A stretch of 64,000 nt of DNA from Zasmidium citrigriseum. Its lineage: Eukaryota > Ascomycota > Dothideomycetes > Mycosphaerellales > Mycosphaerellaceae. The notes under the pieces are model-generated. The model was given only the letters and a program-made list of their open reading frames with translations, did not search any database and was not told the origin of the DNA. Position numbers and translations under genes: made by a program. Positions 43,185-52,874 of the stretch are shown one piece after another (positions within the stretch are counted from its first letter, which is position 1; each line of letters starts with the position of its first letter). The stretch lies in NCBI GenBank assembly GCA_002786025.1, contig NHNW01000017.1:1-64000 (forward strand), written 5' to 3'.

Positions 43185-44932
43185 TCAACTCTGCGCAATA
43201 TTCCTCGACCGAAAGCGAGCAGCCGCAGCGAAACCAGGTCCAGCATCTCCCATTCGACACAGCGTACGAGGTTGGAACGTCTTCTTGATCCTCTCCCGCC
43301 TGAGTTCAGTCGCGCATCGTACAGCTTGACACCAGCCTAGCTCTTTCATAGCACCGATCTCCTCGAAAAAGTTCTGTGCCATTTCGACGAGGAAGTCGGT
43401 GAGGTCAACGTAAGGTAGGCCCTTGAAACTGGAGTAGTGATAGATGCTGCGACATAGACCCTTGGCATTGTCAAAGGCTGACTTCTCGATATCCTGGGCA
43501 GAGAGGTCCTTTAGGAAGGTAGCAGATACAGGCCGGAAGTATAGGAGGCGTAGCAATGTGCAGTCCAGCAGGAGACCAATCAAGATGTCGTAGGTATGGT
43601 TCTTCACAAGATATCCCGGAGTGCGGAATCGATAAAAGGTCGTAAATGTGTCCGAGGTAGTCATGAAGCAATGCTCCTCGTTCTCAAGGTCGAAGGCGTT
43701 TGGCTCGTCATCCGCAACAAAAGTCGTTGGGACTTCGAGATAGGTTCCGTGTGTCCGCCTCGTTTTCTCCTCGTACCAATCCTTAACGTCCTGTCTTGTC
43801 CTACAGATGTCGGCACATATTGACTCGAGATCAGTCAGAGGAGCATTTGGATGCATCGAGTCATCCGTGCGTTCGAGCAGAGCTGGGATCTTCATCACGA
43901 TGCGGTAGAACTCGGTCAACGGTCCTCTGCTTTCCACATTCGCCTCAGCAAGGTCAAGCCATTGTGGCTCTCCAAGAATGATGGCTTTTCTGCGTGCTAC
44001 GCCAACAAAGAAGGTGGGCATCCGCAAGTTCCAGAAGATCAGTCGATCAAAGGGCTCTGCCATATTCAGGAAAGATGCCCCATATGCTCGAAGGAGTTGC
44101 TGTGCTCCCCAGTAGTGAGTTCCCCAGCTACCTTTCTGATGGGGCACCGGAATTGCGTCATCGTAGAGGCATAGCAGCATGATGCTAGTAACAACGGCCT
44201 TCGGATCCATGTAAGGCACTTGATCCGCAGGGGCGCTGGTGGCCTTGATGAGCTGATTCAATACTTTTCCGTACGAAGCCTGCGATTCCCGAACGAGACG
44301 AAGGTCGCCAGTCTTAGAGCCTATATGGGCGAAGCATAGTGTGTCGATGGCTACTCGAAGCAGTGGCGTAGATGCGATATCCATGTCAGGGAGAGCAGCC
44401 AGGTAGGATCTCCTGTTAGCCAGCCCGGCCCTCGCTTCAGCTGTGGGAAAGTGAGTGTTTAGGAAGTCCGATAGCATCTGCATTTGCTGGATTGGGCGCA
44501 TGCTGATGGTTGAATACCGCCGGCTCATCGGTCTTCTGTGTCTTCGCGCAACATTGCTCGAGGTCCTAGTGTGGCTCGCAGTCCCAAGAGACAGAGTGCG
44601 GCTGGTGACTGTCCGCGCATCATCGCTCTCGGGGCTGTCTGGTGATGATCCGGCATCCTCTTCATCTTGTATTTCGGGAATGTTGCCAGCTGGCTGGTCT
44701 GGTGGCAAATAGATTAGCAGGCGTTACAGCTCGCACGCGGGACACATACCTGCTGCATGGACAAATACTCGGTCTATTGCCTGCGTAATGCATGGTTCGC
44801 AGTATGGGCCGACTTGGTCGCGCTGGCCAGGTACTGGTTAGCACGCATAATCCTTCCCGAGCGTAGGGTTTCGAATGAGGGCGTAGAACTCACACCCTGC
44901 TTCAGTCTCCCGCAGATCTCGCAGACACTCAT
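43185..44932 (-). CDS. Transcription-factor-like protein with N-terminal C4 zinc motif
   Basis: Three exons: 44932-44894, 44822-44750 and 44698-43185. Introns 44823-44893 (donor GTGAGT) and 44699-44749 (donor GTATGT) give 541 residues in frame. The first two exons encode C4-x2-C7-x13-C21-x2-C24, a zinc-ribbon or treble-clef spacing, not the Zn2Cys6 pattern. A Ser/Arg-rich linker (about 55-105) follows. The rest is helical and resembles the ligand/middle domain of fungal C6 regulators (L-R-V-A-I-D-T-L-C-F-A-H-I-G and Y-G-K-V-L-N-Q-L). It is probably nuclear. The first exons are modelled by eye; alternative 5' exons are possible. It is divergent from the SnoaL-like gene. Confidence 0.7.
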
Positions 44933-45551
44933 CGATACTAGCCGTTTGGCTTCTTATCAAAGAACGCGTACTCCTCTCAGGTAGTGTCTCTCATGGCGTC
45001 TGCCTGGCTTTCCAGAATGGTGACTGGAGATTCTTGACGAGTCCACTCCGCCTTTCCACAAGAACACTCGGCAGCATGACGGCACGGCGTTTCCTGGAGA
45101 TAGCACGGGAGGTTCTAATGCACACTGCCGAAAGCTTATCGGGATACCTGTTGTCGACATAGCGGCGATTCGTCCACGTGATTTCGATTGTTCGAATGCC
45201 TTTCCAGCATCATTACTTTGAGGACTTCGAGACAGAAACTCGTCGAGCCGGAGCCGGAGATGGTTCGATGAAGAACATGATGTTGGTCGATGGATGGAGA
45301 AGGTTGAGGTTACGAGGTGACGTTGACATTGCCGTGGGCCCGAGCGTCTTCAGCCCCGGCTCGACCAGGGGCCAAGACTTTTCCTTCTCTCCATCACCTT
45401 CTCGTCTTCTTTCTCACCATGGGAACGGACATCGATTGATACAGTGTCGGCTTCTCGATGGCAATCCAGATGCATTGACCCGTCCTGCCGCTCAACGAAG
45501 AAGTGCAATTCCGAAAGCGGGCATCCTTGTTTATCAGACCATCCAGATCCA
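44933..45551. promoter_or_regulatory. Divergent upstream region of C4 regulator and SnoaL-like gene
   Basis: This is 619 bp with no clear TATA box. Short frames only. Confidence 0.4.
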
Positions 45552-45977
45552 ATGGCACCGGTCGTGGACCTCAAAGACGAGTACGCCGTCCGCCAGCACT
45601 GCTCAGATGTCCTGCGTCAGTTCTTTCATATGATTGACCACCGCCAGCTGGACCCCAGCGGGGAGTTCTGGCGAGAGAACATGGCCCCAAACTACACCTA
45701 CCTGGGACTTCACGGCAGGTACGAGCCCATCGACCTCAAAGGCCATTTGGCGCATGTCAAGATGTTCGCGACAACGGAGTTCCCTGGCTTGAGTTCGAGT
45801 GTCAGCGATATTCGGACTGAAAGAATTGAAGGGGATTTGAGGAGTTTCGTGAGATGCGAGATTTTGAATGCGCCGCCGGGGATCAAGAGACCTCGGGCGG
45901 CCGAGATCAAGTGGAGTTGCTTGGACGGCAAGCCCAAGATCTTGCAGATGAGGACGATGACCGGGTTTGTCATATGA
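45552..45977 (+). CDS. SnoaL/NTF2-like small protein
   Basis: Single exon, 141 residues from M-A-P-V-V-D-L-K. A helical N-terminus (C-S-D-V-L-R-Q-F-F-H-M-I-D-H-R-Q-L) contains a W-R-E-N-M-A-P-N-Y segment. A curved-sheet-like C-terminal half follows, ending in I-L-Q-M-R-T-M-T-G-F. Size and pattern fit the SnoaL/NTF2-like fold used by polyketide cyclases and dehydratases, but catalytic residues cannot be assigned. A longer in-frame start at 45444 is possible. It is divergent from the C4 regulator and converges with the tannase gene, 43 bp from its stop codon. Confidence 0.65.
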   Translation: MAPVVDLKDEYAVRQHCSDVLRQFFHMIDHRQLDPSGEFWRENMAPNYTYLGLHGRYEPIDLKGHLAHVKMFATTEFPGLSSSVSDIRTERIEGDLRSFVRCEILNAPPGIKRPRAAEIKWSCLDGKPKILQMRTMTGFVI

Positions 45978-46020
45978 AGATCTTATTGTCTGTCTAGGTG
46001 CAAAACTGTGGCACCTGTTC

Positions 46021-47637
46021 TCAGGACGAACAGACATAACTCTCCCAGTCATCCACATCCTTACCCACTATTTTTGCAGTCTTCGGCCAAGGACACAACT
46101 TCCTGGTCCTCTCACTCCCATCTGGCGGGCCACTCGACAAAACATGCTGCGGAGCCTGGCCTTTCTCGACCCACTCAACTAACTTCGGTAGGACATGATA
46201 CTCCGCCGGAACCTGAGGATAAAACGACGCCGCACCACAATGCCCTCCACCTGGGACCATGAACAGACGATACCAATTACTCACATCACGACCGAAGAAC
46301 TTTTGCACATCGGCGAGATGCTCAATCGGTAGGGTCGCGGCGTTGTAAGGATCCGCCCAGCCCTGCGAGACAAGGAGCTTGCCGCCGTGGCGGTGGAAAG
46401 CGGAGAGGTCAGGGCTGTTCTCATCAATGAGAGTGCCGGCTTTGGCATTGACTGCATCGACATCCGAAGCCCAGTTGAAGGTATCGCTGTCGTAGGACAG
46501 GTTACCAAAGACTAGATTCTGGAGGATGGGGATGCTGAAGGCGTCCGCGAGGGAGCCTTCCTGCATCGTCCATTCCATCTCGCTGCCGAGCGAGAAGCCG
46601 GGATAGAGTTGTTGATCGTTGTCGGAGCGTCTGGGACCGGCGTAGATGGCCTCCGCCGCCTTGATCTTGGCAGGAGTGAGGCAAGTAACTTGACCATTTG
46701 CGTTGAGGGATGATTGACCTGACCGACAAGCCAGAGAATCGATGTCGAAACGACAATTCAGCGGGTCCTCAATCACCCTATCCTTCACCCCATCGATTCC
46801 ATCACAAGCATCCAGCACAGCATTCGTCATAAAGTTCAACTCGGGCTGCGAGAGCTTCGACTCCGTCGTCTACAATCACCAAAATATCAGCAATCCTCAC
46901 CCACAACACAACAACCAAGATCAACTCACATTCGTCCTCTGCGCATCCCACAAAAAGCTCAAAGCAAGATGCGAATACCAGTTCCCCGGACTCCCTGCGA
47001 AAATACCATCGAATAGCTGCGGATGAAACTGCGTTAACGCAAACCCCTGCGCACCACCGGTACTACACCCAAAATAATAGCTCTTCTTTGGACAAGACCC
47101 ATAATACCACTCAACCCACTTCCTAGCCGTGGGTGTGAAAAGCGCAATAGCATCGTGGATCCAGGCCTTGACCTGATCTCGGTCGTGGAGGTAAGGGAGA
47201 TAAACGCCTGGCTCTCCAGATCCGTTGTTGTTCTCTACTGCGGAGTGGCCTGAGTCTCCCCCTGCGACTGCGAACCCAAGACCGCTGTTGAGGTGCGTGA
47301 GCATGGTGGCGTAGTCAATGGTGCCAGCCATGCCGCCATTTCCGACCGCGAGGAAGCGGGAGTGGTACTCTGAGTTGTCGGGAAGCCATAAAGCAAAGGC
47401 GAGGGTATCATTGGAGCCGTAGGATACTGAGCCGTAGACTTCGCAGAACGGGATCGCGTTGGTTGTATTGGAGATATTGAGGGTGCCATGAGGATAGTAC
47501 GTTGCGTTCTGGAAAGCTGCATGTGGAGTTTTGAAAGCGTGTTGTTTGAACAAACTGGAGCATATATGTTTTGGTGAAGAGGGGTACGCAAAAGAGAATG
47601 CTACCAAGGTCGTGGTAAGCCATACTAATGGATACAT
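46021..47637 (-). CDS. Tannase/feruloyl esterase family enzyme, secreted
   Basis: Exons 47637-46930 and 46869-46021 (intron 46870-46929) give 518 residues. The M-Y-P-L-V-W-L start gives a signal peptide (T-T-T-L-V-A-F-S-F-A). The in-frame upstream ATGs would bury it. The nucleophile is Ser192 in Y-F-G-C-S-T-G-G-A-Q-G. Asp409 (Q-G-W-A-D-P) and His446 (G-G-G-H-C-G) complete the triad. Cys191 and Cys447 form the disulfide that defines this family's CS-D-HC motif. Further cysteines lie in the lid region with a likely calcium site (D-A-C-D-G-I-D-G-V-K-D). It hydrolyses gallate or hydroxycinnamate esters outside the cell, consistent with use of plant material. Confidence 0.92.
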
Positions 47638-48049
47638 CGCAGAGAACCAATTTTGCGGCAGACATTTCCTGGAGTGGACGCTTGTCGCTTTAAAACAACC
47701 TGCCAGAACATGCCGACAACGAAATGCCGATGTCCCGCACATTGTGGCGAAGATCTGCCATTGCGGACGGACAAAGGTGGAGGCGGAGACTAGCGTGGAG
47801 GCCATGCAGTCACGAATGCGAACTGGCCTGAACACATCCCGCCTGTGATGACAACATCCTCATTCCATCGAGAGCATCATCCAGTCGAGAAGGCCTGATC
47901 TCCAACGTTCGGCGCAGACATAGGACTTGAATTCGCCAGAGCCTCGATTGACTCCTGAGATGGCCACATTGCTTTTCCACGACGCACTCCCTTCTGTATT
48001 TGAAGACTCGATCGCTACCAATTGCTCTTTCAAAAGCGAGAGTGGATGG
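47638..48049. other. Tannase upstream region / NLR 3' flank
   Basis: No additional feature seen. Confidence 0.4.
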
Positions 48050-50427
48050 TCAAATATACCTCAAGGCTTCACCTCCAGGGTCATTGGGCTCCTCTCCCAC
48101 GAGGCGTCTCTCAATTCTGGCCAGCGCCCGACTTTCAAGTTGCGTCTCCCGATGTCCAATGCCAAAGATCCTCTCCAACCCGGAAGCACTCTTCCCCCGC
48201 ATATCCTTCGCCTCTACGAGCTTTCCCTGTCGTTCATAGACGGAACCGAGTCTCGAGTATACAGAGCACATGGTGTGGTGTCCCGCCCCTTGTGAGCGCT
48301 CCATGTTGACCATGATCCGAGAGAACATTGTGTCCGCCTCGTCGAGCTTGTTCAAGTCCAGATATGTGCTGGCCAGGTAGAGGCTTGTGTTGAGGGTGCG
48401 TGGATGCTCTAGACCGTGTAGCTTCACACGTCCTGCCAATGCTTGGTCAAGTAAGTTGCTAGCGTCAACGAAGCGCTTCTGCTTTCGGTAAACTCTACCC
48501 AGTTGACTCATTGAGCGTAGAGCAGACTCATGATTTTGTAGTTGTGCTTTTTGTGCCCTCTCGATTGCTGTAAGGAAAGTCTGCTCAGCTTCGTAGAGCT
48601 GCCCACGATCGGTCTGAAGGTTTCCAAGGTAGTTCTCCAGGTCGATTAGAACAACAGCATCGTATTCATGCTCGCCCTCCAATACCTTTGTGCAAACTTC
48701 ATACAGTTGTTGGCTCTGCGCAAAAGCTTCCCAGTCTTTCAGGAGAGAGGCAACCTTGCAAAGCTCAATCGCGGTCTGTCGCCTGAGCCCGACGTTGAGG
48801 TTGGATGCTAATTGGAGTGCGTGTGGCAAGAGTCGTCTTCCAATGGACCAGTAATGAGCCGCGTTATAGTCTGGTTGCAAAGTGGCGATGAGTGATACGG
48901 CGACCATGTATAGCGATTTCCTTTCCTCTGGGCTGGCGATGCTGTGCAATACCCATCGATGAACCACCGGGTGCATCGCATAGCTGTCTTGATCTTCCGA
49001 TAGAGTCGCCATAGAGAATCTCAGCAAGACTTCCATTGCATCCAAAAAGCTCAACTCGTCCTCCGAGAGCGTACGAAGCCACTCAGGGGTGTTGGCATCG
49101 CGTTGAGTGCAGCTGATGAGCTCGTACCAGACGTCGTTGTAGTACAGGAAAGCCCACAGCCGAAGAAGTTGAGCGGCGCCTCTGTTCGTCTGCTCAATGT
49201 GGTCGTACGATAGTTTCCATGTGGTCAGCACACTCCGCTCATCATCGTCTTGCAAGGGGTATCCGCTCTGGCGCTTCATCAACTCGTCCCACTTCCGATC
49301 GTAGAAATCGATGTACTTTGAGATTGTCATTCCCGTACGACTGATGTACGCTCCCGCCTGTGTGATTGCCAAAGGTAACCCGCACAGCTTGTCGAGAAGT
49401 CTTTCTGTATCTAAGTCCAGAATGTCAGAAATTTCGACATGGGCAATACATATACGATACCTGCAAGCGTAATCGCTCTGTTCACAGTAGTCGTCAACAC
49501 CTCCATGGCCTGCTCCCGGGTCAATCTATCCACGTGGAGATTGGGCTGACCGACTGCTAATACAGCGAGTCTGGTAGTGATCAAGACATTCCCATGATCC
49601 GCATGAGGAAGTACTTTTGTGTAGTCGTAAGCTTGGAGATCCTCTGCATTGCGCCAGTGCCTGTCCACGTTATCCAGAATCAGCAGCCACTCCGTATTGT
49701 CGGGCTCACCAAGCCAAGCTGTGAACAAAGCTGAGGATGCTGGTATATCGCTAGAGTCGTCTCCGTCAAGGTGATGGCCTAGAGCTCTCTTCGCGCATTG
49801 TGCGAAAGCCTGATGCAGCCCGTCCTTCGAAGAGCCGTCTACCCAAAATACTGAACTGAACTTGTTCGAGTTTCTCCTCGCAAACTCGATACATAATTGG
49901 GTCTTTCCGATGCCGCCCGTCCCGTGGACCACATACGTCCGTCTACGGGGAGACAAGTGCAGCTCGGCCCCAAAGTAGGACTCGAGCTGGCTCATCTCAT
50001 ACTCGCGGTCGACAAAGTTACCCGTCAGCGGTACACCTTGAAGATTGAAGGAGACCATATCTACCATGCAATGAGTCACTTCATAGCTCGCCATTCTAGC
50101 GGAACAAAAGTACTCACAGTGAGCTTTAGCGCTTGTCTCTGAAGCCCCGTTAGATCTCGATATCTTGCTTTTTTCTGCAGCCTGTGATCGCATCAAGGCA
50201 AGCCTTTGGCGACTGTCCGCGTTTGATTCCTCAGCAATGTCCACGAAGAAACAGTTCTGGTAGATATTCCCGTTCTGCAGACGACTTTCGCCAGACGCAG
50301 TTGTGTCTCCGTACACTTGTCTTGCTGGTCCCATCGTCTCGTACCAGCAAACCGCAAACGCACATGACGGCAAACTTGGAGTGACAGGGAGCTGATACAA
50401 TCGCTCGCGACGAAGAAGCTCCGGCAC
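48050..50427 (-). CDS. NB-ARC/TPR NLR-like protein
   Basis: Three exons: 50427-50118, 50060-49461 and 49410-48050, giving 756 residues. The N-terminal 100 residues match no NLR effector domain that I recognise. The NB-ARC follows the fungal linker H-Y-M-V-S-F, restored only by splicing. Walker A is G-T-G-G-I-G-K-T (150-157), Walker B L-L-I-L-D-N-V-D, then V-L-I-T-T-R and C-G-L-P-L-A. The C-terminal 250 residues hold TPR-type repeats (A-E-Q-T-F-L-x-A-I-E-R-A; G-L-E-H-P-R-T-L-N-T). Fungal NLRs of this design act in heterokaryon incompatibility or sensing of non-self. It lies 252 bp downstream of a HET gene in the same direction. The first intron (57 bp) is a multiple of three without stops. Confidence 0.88.
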
Positions 50428-50679
50428 TGCCCCTCATTTGGTGGGATCATGGTGTGGTGGCACAGCAGATTCGCTAACGATCCAGGTGCTTCCACGTTAC
50501 AGTCATGGGTGGAAGTGGGAACACGGGAAAGAACGCAGCTTCACTCTTAGCGGCTTTCGCAAAGAGGCAAGTACGCATGATGAGCCAGTGTTTCAAGAGA
50601 ACATTGGACATTTCCTAGAACGTATAAACCATATCCGAGAGTGGGAGTCTTGAATCCGACCACGTCAGGAAGCACGCTG

Positions 50680-52503
50680 CTAAACCAGACGTATTGTTGT
50701 GGGCCTTGCCACAGGTATGCGCTTGTAGTCACAGCGTACTATGCAAGTACCAGTGATCACAAAAGTATCCATGTCCGGACGCTCTTCTATAGATGGAAGC
50801 CCTCGCAGCGTCACCGCTCGCAACCCCTTTCCATGCACTGACAGATCTGGCTGCAGTAGTATTACATCGTGGCCTGGTCGACTCTCTGATGATCCCGCTA
50901 TGTCGACCTGATAGACGCTCGATTTAATCTTCCGATTGAGTGCAGTTGAGTCGTTCTCGTCGGCAGGCTTGTTCCTCAATTCAGTCCTCCGGGTCCCGGC
51001 TTCCAAGGTACCTAATCGAAATGCTGTGATGCAGAGACTGCCATCTTCGTTCACCACATCATCGACAGCTCCCGTGACCTCGGTCTGCTGAAGAGACACT
51101 CCAAAGTCGAGGCTGTCATGCCCTGGAATATTGATGGGTACTCTCCAGTCGGCACTCCACGACGGTATCGCACCAGTCTGTCCATATTCATCGCGTTGAT
51201 ACGCAGCCAGCCAGATCATATACCCAGCCTCGCCGTTCCTCGCAGCATGAAGAGCATACTCTGTGTACGTCTGTTCGTTAGACAGACCATAATTCGCTTC
51301 CACGGGAGGGGAGTCGACCAAGTCTGACATTGCAAACAACCGGTCTCGTGCATCACCGCACTCATACGCTTGCAGATGCCACATCAGCTCCGTGCGGTAC
51401 ATTTTTCGGATATCTGGCTGCAGGAATCTGTTCAAGCGAGCAAGCGATTCGGTCTCCTTCACCGCAACGTTTAGATTCCGCAGGAGTTCGACAGCCTTGC
51501 ACATGTCCGAGAAGGCAATCTCATCGCCTCCGCAGAAGACACGCGCTTTCGCCCGGGATGCGTACATTTCTTGGATTATCCATCGCCGGTAGAACCACCG
51601 GTAAGTGAAAAGTACGTTGAGAATCTTCGTGATGCGTTCAAGTGCCGGCCGATCCTCCGCTTGCTTCGCTGATGATGGGTTGGTAAGATTTGTCTGGTGA
51701 TTCTGGCCGAGCTTTTCTGATATTCTCACTCCACCTTTCGCAAATTGTAGAACCTTTAGGAAGCTTCGAGGTGGGTATGGAGTAGCCTTATCTGCGTTCT
51801 TCCGCGAGGAAAATGATGTGTTGGCGGTAGCATCATAATGATTGACGGCATTGTTTGGGTCAAGACCCATTTCCTCATCTCCAGCATGTTCAATGACCGA
51901 CATGACGTTCGAGGCTGTTTTGCCGAGGAATTGCTTCGCATTCTCATTGCTCTGCAACCGTAGGTACTCTTCATTCGACAGAATAGACCTCATGAACGTG
52001 AATGAGATACGGCCTTCTCGCGCCAGAGTCCCAGGCCCAAGCCAAGCTATCGTCTCGCTTGCTTTGGCATAGATTTCGCCCATGAGACTGACATGGGCAT
52101 TGCGTTCCGTCGTATTGCCCTCATCGATGCAGATTGCGTACGCCCATAGATACAACGGTCGATCCTTTCTCCGCAAACAGCGCAGAGCGTCATGCAGGTT
52201 GGTGGTGATACGAACGTCTCGTCCCCTGACAAGTACTGTGTTCCTCTGCTTCCTAGGGGCATGATCCGAAATAGCCGTGGTAGCATGCTCCTCACGCGGG
52301 TTGCCAAAGGTGTAGGTGATGGCTGAGTAATTGCATGGCTCGTCCAGTGATGTTTGGGAGAGTTCGCACACGATTTCTGCTGTTCGGTATTGGGAGGGTT
52401 GCACCACCAGAAGTCGTATGCCTCTCGGAGGGAGCGCCAGGTAGATGCTTGGAGGATGTACAGGCGCCATGGTCTTCACTACTCGGGAGGCGGGCGATGT
52501 CAA
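50680..52503 (-). CDS. HET-domain protein (heterokaryon incompatibility)
   Basis: Single exon, 607 residues, starting at M1 or M12. The HET domain spans about 57-330: Y-S-A-I-T-Y-T-F-G, T-N-L-H-D-A-L-R-C-L-R, then L-W-A-Y-A-I-C-I-D-E (119-128), E-R-N-A-H-V-S-L-M-G-E-I-Y (133-145) and A-W-L-G. After an insertion of about 110 residues, the W-I-I-Q-E and C-G-G segments and a D-A-R-D-R-L-F-A motif follow, as in other HET proteins. The usual W-x-D-A-x-C-I-x-Q core carries Tyr for Asp and Glu for Gln. HET domains trigger cell death upon non-self recognition. The partner may be the adjacent NLR. Confidence 0.9.
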   Translation of the reverse strand: MTSPASRVVKTMAPVHPPSIYLALPPRGIRLLVVQPSQYRTAEIVCELSQTSLDEPCNYSAITYTFGNPREEHATTAISDHAPRKQRNTVLVRGRDVRITTNLHDALRCLRRKDRPLYLWAYAICIDEGNTTERNAHVSLMGEIYAKASETIAWLGPGTLAREGRISFTFMRSILSNEEYLRLQSNENAKQFLGKTASNVMSVIEHAGDEEMGLDPNNAVNHYDATANTSFSSRKNADKATPYPPRSFLKVLQFAKGGVRISEKLGQNHQTNLTNPSSAKQAEDRPALERITKILNVLFTYRWFYRRWIIQEMYASRAKARVFCGGDEIAFSDMCKAVELLRNLNVAVKETESLARLNRFLQPDIRKMYRTELMWHLQAYECGDARDRLFAMSDLVDSPPVEANYGLSNEQTYTEYALHAARNGEAGYMIWLAAYQRDEYGQTGAIPSWSADWRVPINIPGHDSLDFGVSLQQTEVTGAVDDVVNEDGSLCITAFRLGTLEAGTRRTELRNKPADENDSTALNRKIKSSVYQVDIAGSSESRPGHDVILLQPDLSVHGKGLRAVTLRGLPSIEERPDMDTFVITGTCIVRCDYKRIPVARPTTIRLV

Positions 52504-52874
52504 GACATTAGAGCTTTCTCAACTTGGGACGTGGTGAATTTCCGCGGGTTGCATCACCCAGGTTGGTTGCCGATGTGGCCGATGACAGTGGTCTGCATGA
52601 TCCGGAGTTCGAGTCCACAGTAGCTCAGGGATTCAACAAGCGAATTGTTAATCGACGATCTTCTGTACAGCTGAAAGCAAACCGCCTCCCGTGTGTGTAT
52701 ACTCTGAGTCTACGTGCATTTTGAGAAGCTCTGGAATTGGCATGGTGCGAGACGAGCCCCTGAATCAATTTACAGGTCCTAGTTTGCGCTTGGCCATCGC
52801 TCAATCATTGTTGAGCTTCGGCTGCATGATCCGCTTCCTAGGAGGACCAAGGGCGTCGCGTTGTACATATCATT
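52504..52874. other. HET upstream region, nothing recognised
   Basis: No feature seen. Confidence 0.4.
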
